DNA from: Tuctoria greenei
Taxonomy: Eukaryota; Streptophyta; Magnoliopsida; Poales; Poaceae
Direction of reading: 5' to 3'
Length of the DNA stretch: 64,000 nt
Assembly: GCA_036927565.1 (NCBI GenBank)
Contig: JAYESD010000010.1
Span: 39,859,298-39,923,297 of the forward strand
Shown: positions 55,637 through 64,000 of the stretch, piece by piece
Numbering within the stretch: the stretch's first letter is position 1
Layout of the letters: each line of letters starts with the position of its first letter
The notes under the pieces: model-generated
Database searches by the model: none
What the model was told of the DNA's origin: nothing
Seen by the model: the letters and a program-made list of their open reading frames with translations, nothing else
Position numbers and translations under genes: made by a program

Positions 55637-57100
55637 TGTAAGTGCATCTAGGCATCCCATTGGGTTTTGGATGATCGATGACAAACAGGTAAAGAGCTAA
55701 TCAAATCTGTTGAGTGAGAGCAGGTCATATGGAAGAAAAAGGTAAAGAAAACAAAAGGGAAAAAGGTAGCTTTGATGGAAAAATGATAAAGTGAAGGACA
55801 AAAGACTTAGCTTAGAAGTTAGAGTCTTGGTTTGTGTGAGTCATCCTCTCAAGAGCTTACTTGTTGCATGAGAATAATTAGAGGGGTAATCATAACTAAA
55901 ATTGACACACATATCGGACTAGTCCGTTTTACGCCAGACTAGTCCGCACTCCACAGTCACTTTACACACTTAGCCAATTTTCTCAGACAATCACTCACTA
56001 GACTTGTTCGTTCTTGAATGGACTAGTCTATTATATGCTATTGTATCACATCAGACTTGTCTAACATCAGTCAATTAAGTTTGAAGGTACTTACTGTATC
56101 ACATTAGACTTGTCTGTTCCGCCACGGACTAGTCCGTTATACCTTACTGTACGTTTTTTGAACTAGCCTGCCTCAGTGCCGACTAGTCTGGTCTTTTAGG
56201 GTTTATACACTTTAATTAGAACTGTGGCGACACTTAACCTAAAAGTGGCACTTCATCACACCGAACTTGACCGGGGTCCACCACGGACTAGTCCGGACTC
56301 ATAGAAACATAACAGTCACTTTTTGAGACCTCTATAAAAAGAGGAACCACGACTTATTTCACATGAATTACGTACCCTAGCGCCACCAGTACATCCAAGA
56401 TCATAAAACAATCCTCTCCATACATTCTAAGGCCTGAAGAGTCACATCTCTGGGAGTTGGGAATTGGGAAAGAGAGAGTGATGATCTCATCGACATTGAG
56501 CTCTTGGGTTTGATTTCTCTCACACACTCCTGTCAATCATTGTATAATTTTTAAGTGTGATGATATTTGATTCACTTGTAAACTTGTGGGAGCCCTCAAC
56601 CTATGAGGAAGCCCCAAAAACTTGGTTGATACCTCGTTCATTAGTGGAGATCAACTCTGCCTTCGTGGTGAATTGGTTAGGGAAGGGTTAGTGAACACCT
56701 GGCTTTGTGTGAGCTCGTTAATAAGGACGTAGATCCCTCATGTGGGATTGAACCTCGATAAAAATCATTTTTCTCTTGTGTTCTTGACTCGTACTTTCAA
56801 TTTCATCAATAGCTAGGGCTTAACTTGATCATACTTGTGATTTACATTAATCTTGTGATCCTCATATCATTTAGTTCTTATACATACTTGTTAAAGTTAT
56901 TAAAGTAGTTTCATACTTGCCGCTGCGTTAAATTCGAAGAAAATAAAAAAGCATTTAAGTTTGATCACTGTGTTGTTGAACCGCGAACTACTCCGCACAA
57001 ATACCAGACTAGTCCGGTCCCTGGTATTTAACAGAGTTTGATTAAGTGTTTTAGGAATTCAAAAGGCCTATTCACCCCATCTAGGCACATTGAGTTGATA
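55637..57100 (+). repeat. Copia-B 5' LTR (about 1.46 kb)
   Basis: The left end is sharp; the right end is placed by the conserved CCATCTAGGCACATTGAG stretch (57080-57097). A TATA box CTATAAAAAG is at 56332-56341, immediately after the palindrome cluster. No gene seen. Confidence 0.75.
55915..56296. repeat. GGACTAGTCC palindrome cluster in Copia-B U3
   Basis: Perfect or near-perfect CGGACTAGTCCG at 55915-55926, 56125-56136 and 56284-56295. One-half variants (AGACTAGTCCG, AGACTTGTCTG, GGACTAGTCTA, CGACTAGTCTGG) lie between, near 55936, 56001, 56021, 56052, 56106 and 56180. Another copy is at 57006-57016 near the LTR end. The cluster ends about 35 bp before the TATA box. Confidence 0.87.
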
Positions 57101-57143
57101 AAAGTCGGACTCCCTATCAATATACTAATCACTCGGAGATACA

Positions 57144-58940
57144 ATGGCCAACGAGAAGTAAAATCAAATTCTAGAAAAGCCCATCCATCACAATTCTCAA
57201 GACACTAGGATGTTTGACCTGCTCAAGGAGTATGAGCATGATGATGAAGTCATCCTTCTCAAGGCACTTCTAAGGAAGAAACTCATGAGCCAAAAGGGCA
57301 AAAAGGAAGATGACAAGCCTAAGGGGAGTGGTAACCAAGACTACTCCCATTATCCTTTTAAATATGAGTGTCTTAATTACAATAATCATTATCTTACAAT
57401 TCCTATGGGTAAGCCTCCACGTTTTGATGGAAATGATTACACAATGTGGAAGCATAATATGAAGATGCATCTCATTTTCTTAAACCCAAGTCTTTGCCAT
57501 ATTGTGTGTACAGGTTTAGATATCTCGAACACCGACGATGAACTTCCTCCGGAGAAGGCTCAAGCTATTCACCATAATGCATAACCTACCTCGGTGATCA
57601 CCTCATCACTAAGCCAGGAGGAGTTCGATGGACTCGAAGTTGCTAAACATATGGGACACCCTCAAGATGGGCGTGAAGGAAATTGCTCCTTCCATGAAGC
57701 AAAAATTGAGATGATTGAGGGGGGAGCTAGGGAGGTTTGCTATGGAGGATGGTGAAACTCCTCAAGACATGTACAATCGCATGAAGGTTCTCATCAACAA
57801 GAGTAGAGCCTATGGGAGCAAGAAGTGGACTAACCATGAAGTGGTCAAAAGGATGATTAGAGCTTTTATGCCAAGAAATATAACGTTATGTTCCATGATC
57901 CATGAAAGCACGGGCTCCACAAAATGACTCCAGATGAGCTGTTGGGCAAAATCAGAAATCACGAGATGATGGAGAAGGAAGGTCAATGTGTGAAGAGTCT
58001 TGCCGATCTCACCCGTTCCAAGAGGAAGGAAGTCGCACCCAAAGCAACTTGCAAACCAAAAGGAAAAGAAGTCCAGGAAGTGCAAGATGATGAAGATAGC
58101 GATGATGTAAGCAGACATGGACAATAAGGAGATGGTTCTCTTCATCAAAAATTCAAGTGCATGATGAGGAGAAGAAGAGGTGACAACTCCAATGAAGGCA
58201 ACAAGAAAGAAAAAGGAAAATCTAAAGCTTGGCGAACTTGCTAGAATTGTGGTGAATATATGCACTTCATGGTTGATAGCCAATATGAAGAGAACAATAA
58301 GAAGAAGAAAGAGTCAAAGCCACAAGACAAGAAAAGTTCAAGAATAAGAAGCAAGTGGGTCAAGCACACATTGGCAAGGAGTGACACTCAAACAATGAGT
58401 CCTCCTCCGAAGATGAAGATGGAGTGGCAACCATTGCCATCAAGATGCCTACCATGAATACCACTCTCTTTGCTAACTTGGGAGGGTGGAAGGACTCGAA
58501 CCACATTTTTCTCATGCCTAAGGAAGGCAAGAAAAAGGTTAAATCTATATCTTCCTCTTTACCTTCTTTACATGATGATAATTTTGATAGTAGTGATGAA
58601 AATGAACACATGCTTAAGGATTTAAGTAAAAGTGCACTTGCTAAAATGAAATTGTTGTTGGATGAGATATTTGAAAAAGAGGAGCTTATCAACCAACAAG
58701 AAGATATTCTCATCCTTCAAAAGGAGAGATGTTTCAAAGTTGAAAAAAAATCTCTCGAACTCGAAAAGGAGAAGAGTGAAGCACTTGAGCATGAGCTAGC
58801 TTTGAGCAAGGAAACTTGCTCAAATCTTAATGATTTGAACATTGTACTTAAGGATGAACTTGTTAACTTGACAAAAGTTAACAAGACTCTTCCAGTACAA
58901 GTTGAATCACTCAAACAAAAGAGTTCCCTCCTCCTCTAAG
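57144..58940 (+). pseudogene. Copia-B gag
   Basis: The ATG at 57144 is followed by a TAA after five codons. Frames then carry LKEYEHDDEVILLKALL and PPRFDGNDYTMWKHNMKMHL (57210-57584), GRFAMEDGETPQDMYNRMKVL and MIRAFMPRNITLCSM (57715-57927), TPDELLGKIRNHEMMEKEG (57924-58127), a decayed knuckle (NCGEYMHFMVD, near 58240-58275, last cysteine lost to serine) and a coiled-coil tail KEELINQQEDILILQKE (58424-58939). This is the same architecture as the intact Copia-A gag, with four or more breaks. Confidence 0.83.
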
Positions 58941-61045
58941 AGTTCATCTTCTTCGAATATCAAGTCCATCCCACTAAAGACATGTAATTGCATGTGACAC
59001 CCGATTCTGAAAAATGAACCAAGTGTAGTGTATGTGTGTCCAGGATGTTGTTTCACACATACACATCAACATCACAAATGATAATCAGAATTTAACCATG
59101 TCACGAATAATAGATATACCATGATTCTATTACAGCGGTAAATAATCTAGCATAGGCGACTCTAACTCCACAGGAAATCGACGGTAGTACGCACGCCTAG
59201 TGCTCCACGTTGTCTTCCAAAATAACTCATGCAGCTAAATTAATGTGGGAATAGCAAGTGTAAACACATATCGTACTCAGCAAGTGTGGGAAAATATGAC
59301 ATGTAGCTAAAAACAAGGAATGATAATAAATGGCTATTTGCTGAAAAATACAGTTAAAATATATGAAAAGCATCCTAAAATGACTATGTGAATTAATCCC
59401 ATCATATCCCAAATAATTACCAATTATGTGTCCAACATCATCAACTATCATCATATTACATCCATCAATAATTATCCATCCATATATCAAATTCTTACCA
59501 TCATCATCAACCATGATCATTTATCACAACTCAAACCATAACCATAACCAAACCATCCGAAATCCCATGTTCCACTCTAATCATGTGAGGGTCCAGGTCG
59601 CTCATAACCGGGAGCACAACTATCATGATATTTTTTAACACTCTGCAGAGATTGTACCACTTTACCCTTTTAGTGACTAAGGAACCTCCATTATGCCTGT
59701 GACATGTCGGTCACATTACACACTCCATCGATTTGTGGCCAAGAGATCACAAAATAGCCTTTACAAAGGGACTACCAGCTTATTCAGACCCACTAAGGTT
59801 TCACCGGTGGTGATGCCTCCAACTGAGCACATCCAACCAAGGGCCCCCTCTTGTGCCGTTCAGATCCCAATGCAGTCCCGCCACTATTGCAAACTCAACC
59901 GACTCCCATTCCCCGCTCCTCCAAATGATCCGAGCAGTGCTGGCAATACATCTTATTAATTGACTAAGCCGCACCCATACTTGGCCTTGTGGTGGCACTG
60001 TTGTCCTAGCATATATTTGCATGAACCGGTCCTTAGATCTAAAGCAAGTGAAACCACCATAACATCCAAGTCAGTCCACAATCCATGCTTGCTTAGATCT
60101 TCCAATCCCATGTTACCAATGAACCATATTCATCAATTCACTTCTTCCATAAGTGTATAAATTCATAATAAAGCCATTTAGTTGTTTTTCCATCCCAATT
60201 GATTAGAGTGAAGCAAAAAGGTAAAATACCCTTCATGACTCTCTATAACATATTCCAAGCGACAAGGATGGTCAAACAAGGCTAGTAAACACCTATCATA
60301 GGTTTCCTATCAATTTGACACAAGCATGCAGTTTTACAAACAAAACATTTAAAAACGGGATCAAAATAGTCAAGGACACTTGCCTTAATATTTTGCAATT
60401 CGATGCTCAAGCAATTCAAAGTCTTGCATATGAAGATCCTCGTATAATCGATTCTCGATCATAACCTCTTGAGTGAATCGTCTACTTGCAATCAAGCACA
60501 TACACAAACCAACAACAATGCAATCAATAATATGCACATATGTTAATCAATATGCCAGGATGTATATGCATGCAAAGTTCCATAGTTAATTATTTACGGT
60601 TGTTTATTAATTAGATGCAACTAGTTCATATGGGTTCATGCGAGTTCACGGGTTTTAGCGATAATTAGGGTTGCTGAAATAAAATATGTGCAACTATAAT
60701 TTAATTCCGGGTATTAGATCTATTACATCGTTAAAATTCGTCTCAAAAATGTATCCTACCGTAGGTGCAGCGGTTTCGAGGGTCGCGGGACACAGGCGTA
60801 GCGTAGATGAAGTAGACGTTGGAGCGATCCTCCGGCGAAGAGACGACAACGGCACAACGATCTCCGATGGACGACAGCTCCTTTCTTTTTCCTCTTCTTA
60901 TTTTTTTTGTGGTCGTTTCCTTCTCTTCTCATCTTTGGTGGCTAGGGCTTTTCCTTTATTTCTCCAGGCGGCTGGCTCATGGGCGTGGGCGGTAGGGCCT
61001 TGCCCCCTTTTTTTTCTAGCGGCTTTGGTTACGGTGCTCTCGGTT

Positions 61046-61055
61046 CCTTTTATAG
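61046..61055 (-). promoter_or_regulatory. Putative TATA box of Tekay-B LTR
   Basis: CCTTTTATAG on plus, CTATAAAAGG on minus. The strongest core-promoter match in this LTR, located in its GC-rich part. Confidence 0.5.
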
Positions 61056-61651
61056 GCGGCAGGCCACGGACTAAGTATCAACGGGACTCGGCACCCAGGC
61101 GTCGGGAGTCCCGAGCGGCACGGCACCGGAGCACACCTGAGAGGCCTGCTCGGTTCTGAGTGGGCCAGCCCTCAGGTGCCGCTCGGTTGTTTTTTTTTCT
61201 TTTCTTTTCTTCGGTGGTGCTCTGGCTGCCAGAGAGTCCAGCTGCATGTCTGGAAGCGCTGCTCGGAAACTTCCGGGCAGGTGCAGGAGCCCGGTGGAGG
61301 TTCCTGCTGCGGCAGGCTCCTGCCCCGTTGACTTTTGTTGTATTTTTTTGCAGTCTGTTTTTTTTTCCTTGTTCTGTGGCCAGTGCGGTCATGGTTCTGT
61401 TTTCTTTTATTTCTCTTTTTACTTATTTATTTTTATTATTTCATTGTTTATTATTTATTTATTTTTCTTAATTAATTATTATTTCTTTCTTTCTTTCCTT
61501 TTTGGTTATTTATTATTTCTTGGTTTGTTTATTTTCTTTTGCGGGCGGTAAGGCTCTTTGTGCAACAAGTGATTAGATCAATGGTTGACTTTTTGTTTAT
61601 TATTTATATCTTTAATGTGGTGAATTGTTAAAACGCATCAATCTAGAGTAC

Positions 61652-61945
61652 CGGACAAGTCCGCAAAGAAACGGATTAGTCTGTTATTGTACAAAAAGCT
61701 GATCCAAAAAGTACGGTTTGGCGTCGGACAAGTCCGTCCAAGGAACAGAAGGTTCAACGGACAAGTCCGAGGTTTGTGCAGTAAGGGACTTCGGACTAGT
61801 CTCTTGTTGTAACGGACAAGTCCGTGGTGGGTGAAAATTTGATTAAGGCTTTGCATATCGGACTGGTCCGAGATTGATCCGGACAAATCCGTTGTTGTCC
61901 AGTAAAGGCATTCGACTAGCCCGTTATTGTCCGGGCTAATCTGGT
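61652..61945. repeat. CGGACAAGTCCG / CGGACTAGTCCG cluster in Tekay-B LTR
   Basis: CGGACAAGTCCG occurs at 61652-61663, 61725-61736, 61758-61769 and 61813-61824. Variants are CGGATTAGTCTG (61672), CGGACTAGTCTC (61792), CGGACTGGTCCG (61859), CGGACAAATCCG (61880), CGACTAGCCCG (61913) and CCGGGCTAATCTGG (61931). This is the same motif class as in Copia-B, an unrelated element. Confidence 0.88.
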
Positions 61946-62285
61946 GCCTGACTCAACTTTTACTTGCATCTTTATTTCTAATTCTTTTAGGTTTGTTCTT
62001 TTTCATCCTACTTAATGATTTTGCATGAACTCATCATATAATTAAACTATTATATATATACATATATATATATTTCTTTTATCTCATATTCATTATGGCA
62101 AATAAATTACTTTTAGCGTGTTTATTTTGGTAATTAATTTTCAATACTTGAGTAGGAATGCAAAATGCAAGATGAGATGCATATATATAATATATTTCTT
62201 TATAAAAACAATTTCTTCCTATTATTAACTCTAAATTCCCATTTAAGTTTTTAATTTGTCAAAACTCGAAAATTAGGGTGTCACA

Positions 62286-63180
62286 ATTCTACCCCCCCCC
62301 CCCTCCTAAAATGAATATCGCCCTCGAGATTCGGATGAGTCGAGGAAGAGATTTGGAAACAAAAACTTCAAATTCCCTTTTATATTTGAATTAGCCATGT
62401 TTGAAAATTTCAAGATGTTACAATCAACCTCCTTAAAAGAAACCACATCCTCGTGGTTTGGACGGATTGGAGGAGAGATGAGAAAACTCTTGATAACATA
62501 TTCACGCTCCCATGTAGTTTCGTACGAGATAGTGATTCTTTAGTGGTGACCATCTTCCGCGGGAGTAGAGACGAGAACGAAGGAAGATAGAAGGACTCCC
62601 AGCCTATATGCATGCATAAAGGTATATGATCTTAAATAATACATTATTGGATGAGGATGTGGATATATATAAAAATGTTCCACAATGCACATCCAAACAC
62701 ATAAACATACAAGCAAGCAATCAAATGGTCATCGCACCACCAAATCTAGCACACTAACGAACTAAACGTTTAGTACATATTAACCAAGATTAGACTTAAA
62801 TCCTAATTAAGAGTTATAAAATTATTGAGCTACCGAAAGGTGAAGGTATCCTATATTATTTTTTTACAAGCTTGGGACAAGGTCAAGATGGCGATCTAGG
62901 TGGGGTGAGGGACGATTTCGGCTTGTCGGATCTTCACGAGCGGATTCCCAATCAGGTGACGTGCTTCACATGAACTTGGTTGTCAGCAAAGATGCAAACT
63001 TCGAGTCTCCATTCTTCGTGTCCAGAAGGTCTTCGTCTTGAAGTGTATGCTTCACAAATTCTCCTTCGATTCGCTTCTCCTATGTCTTTGTTAGAAGAAC
63101 TAGCAGGGGTGCGGTCAACCATATGAGTTGGTTGTTCGTGCTCTACGTGTATTGGTGCGAGATGTGCATGGCATAAAAAT
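62286..63180. other. Tekay-B internal region next to 3' LTR
   Basis: The polypyrimidine tract with a 12-C run is at 62288-62308 (the PPT complement). Beyond it nothing coding is recognised; there is a stretch resembling a second, decayed copy of the PPT-adjacent motif (CAACCTCCTTAAAAGAAACCACATCCTCG, 62425-62453, read in pieces). Otherwise unassigned. Confidence 0.5.
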
Positions 63181-63189
63181 TTTAGCACC

Positions 63190-64000
63190 AAAGAGGGACA
63201 AGAAAAGAGAATGGGCACCGAGGAAGAAACGGAAAAATCAATTTCAGTGCAGTAGCAAACATATGTGGAAATAAGAAAAATATTTTAGGGGCAAGTGTTT
63301 TAAAATACAGCTGCAAAGATGAGGGAAAAATAGAGAGTGTGCAGCAGCAAAAAGAGAGGAAAAATGATAGAATTGCAGTAGTTGGCAAAATTGTTTACTC
63401 ACAACTAGCAGCAAAAAAAACACATTTTCACATGAAAATATATTAGCAACAATTGCAGCAGCAAGCGCATCAGAACATGGCTGAAATTAAATTTAAAAAG
63501 TAGCAGCAAAAGAGATGAAAACGGAAAAACACAGCCGCGAGCAAAGAAGCAAATATTTAAGGCATTGCAACAGCAAAACGCATAAATTTTGCAAGCAGAT
63601 ATTAGTAGAGAAACTTTTAAACGCAGCAACAAGCCCTTTAATACGCGGCTGAATTAGCAAGAAAAACGCAGCAGCAAGTGATATCATTATGTGTCTGAAA
63701 TTGGAAGAATTAGTTGCCGCAGTGAGAAGAAACAAGAAAAGAGAATGTGCACAGCAGCAACACATGTGCAATTTAGAGGAATATTTTAGTCGAGAGTGTG
63801 TTCAAATACAGCAGTAAAGGGGGGGGGGGGGGGGGGGGCTGGGGGAAACAGAGATTGTGCTGCAGCAAAAAAGGAGGGGAAAGAGAGAAATATTGCAGCG
63901 GACAAGAAGCAAATGTTCAATATACTGCAGCAGCAAAGTAGCAGGGAAAATAGAATCTGCAGTAGTCCAAAAGGAGAGGAAAAGGAGAGCAAAACGCAAC
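63190..64000. repeat. Diverged CAGCAGCAAAA-rich tandem repeats
   Basis: Purine-rich DNA with many CAGCAGCAAA words. A larger period of about 500-535 bp is visible: 63195-63218 matches 63729-63752 (ACAAGAAAAGAGAATG), and 63270-63375 matches 63780-63900 (ATATTTTAG, AAATACAGC, GCAGCAAAAA in the same order). A 20-base G run is at 63819-63838. Frames on the minus strand are repeat artefacts. Confidence 0.7.

Larger units (their letters stand above)
55637..58992 (+). mobile_element. Copia-B: SIRE-like copia element, 5' part
   Basis: Plus strand: 5' LTR 55637 to about 57100, leader, broken gag to about 58940. Pol would follow but is replaced at 58993 by the Tekay-B LTR; it may resume right of the window. 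The LTR start TGTAAGTGCATCTAGG and end region CCTATTCACCCCATCTAGG are SIRE-like. The primer-binding site is not recognisable. Confidence 0.8.
58993..62285 (-). repeat. Tekay-B 3' LTR (3293 bp)
   Basis: Bounded by 10-bp perfect inverted repeats. On the minus strand a TATA box CTATAAAAGG lies at 61046-61055, with a GC-rich stretch (60760-61340) around it and T-rich sequence upstream (61370-61560). A palindrome cluster is at 61652-61945. No supported gene; open frames in 60686-61551 are low-complexity. Confidence 0.85.
58993..64000 (-). mobile_element. Tekay-B: Tekay-type element, 3' LTR and internal part
   Basis: A long LTR (58993-62285) with perfect ends TGTGACACCC and GGGTGTCACA, then CAATTCTACCC and a C-run (complement of the PPT), then ATATCGCCCTCGAGATTCGG, the sequence seen just inside the 3' LTR of Tekay/Del elements. 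So the element is on the minus strand. In the 1.7 kb visible to its right I find no chromodomain or integrase. It lies in Copia-B. Confidence 0.78.

Noticed and set aside
60686..61551. 100-157-codon frames on the + strand
   Set aside because: Low-complexity (poly-F, poly-L from T-rich DNA) within the Tekay-B LTR, opposite to element transcription.
63405..63999. Overlapping - strand frames rich in C, F and L
   Set aside because: Antisense of the CAGCAGCAAAA repeat; frame openness is a by-product of composition.
1..64000. A novel multi-gene system such as a defence island or biosynthetic cluster
   Set aside because: Every recognisable coding region belongs to LTR retrotransposons; no operon-like or host gene set is present.

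Overview
This window reads as intergenic, repeat-filled DNA of a flowering plant, most likely a grass (Poaceae). Every stretch I could assign belongs to an LTR retrotransposon of a lineage common in grass genomes: Ty1/copia SIRE-like, and Ty3/gypsy Tat, CRM-like, Tekay/Del-like and Athila-like. I see no convincing host gene, rRNA, tRNA gene, DNA transposon or CRISPR array. The species cannot be named from this.

Layout, left part (1-30072): a nest at least four levels deep, all inside the 5' LTR of one old Tekay-like element (Tekay-A, + strand). That LTR (24605-25296 and 29445-30072 are visible) was hit twice. One hit is a 4.1-kb solo LTR (25297-29444). The other is a CRM-like element (CRM-2, - strand, 22342-24604) whose pol is almost wholly deleted. 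CRM-2's 3' LTR was in turn split by a Tat element (Tat-A, - strand, 6097-22341). Tat-A was hit by CRM-1 (9266-16775, target duplication GTAAC) between its RNase H and integrase, and by a fairly well-preserved SIRE-like copia element (Copia-A, - strand, 1-6096) inside its antisense ORF.

Middle (30073-53548): Tekay-A continues with leader, gag, protease, RT, RNase H, integrase and chromodomain, all broken, then its 3' LTR (36848-39040). A second primer-binding site and leader follow (39044 to about 40215), the signature of a partly duplicated element. Next is a pol-deleted Athila-like element (Athila-1, + strand, about 40216-53548). It is interrupted by CRM-3 (41896-48211, target duplication TATGG) and by a Tat-type solo LTR (50164-51385, target duplication ACATG) carrying a 54-bp minisatellite.

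Right part (53549-64000): a second Athila-like fragment on the - strand (Athila-2), a SIRE-like copia 5' end on the + strand (Copia-B, 55637-58992), then a Tekay-type element on the - strand (Tekay-B) with a 3.3-kb LTR bounded by perfect 10-bp inverted repeats. Its visible interior is non-coding and repetitive, so it may be a non-autonomous derivative.

No set of genes here forms a working pathway; each element is or was a self-contained replication unit, and nearly all are broken by stops, frameshifts or deletions. The most unusual signal is architectural: the upstream (U3) parts of several unrelated LTRs carry arrays of short inverted half-sites of the form CGGA-(3-4 bp)-TCCG or related TCCGG motifs, mostly close upstream of the LTR TATA box. 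All boundaries come from reading the sequence by eye; lineage names rest on remembered family motifs, not a database search.
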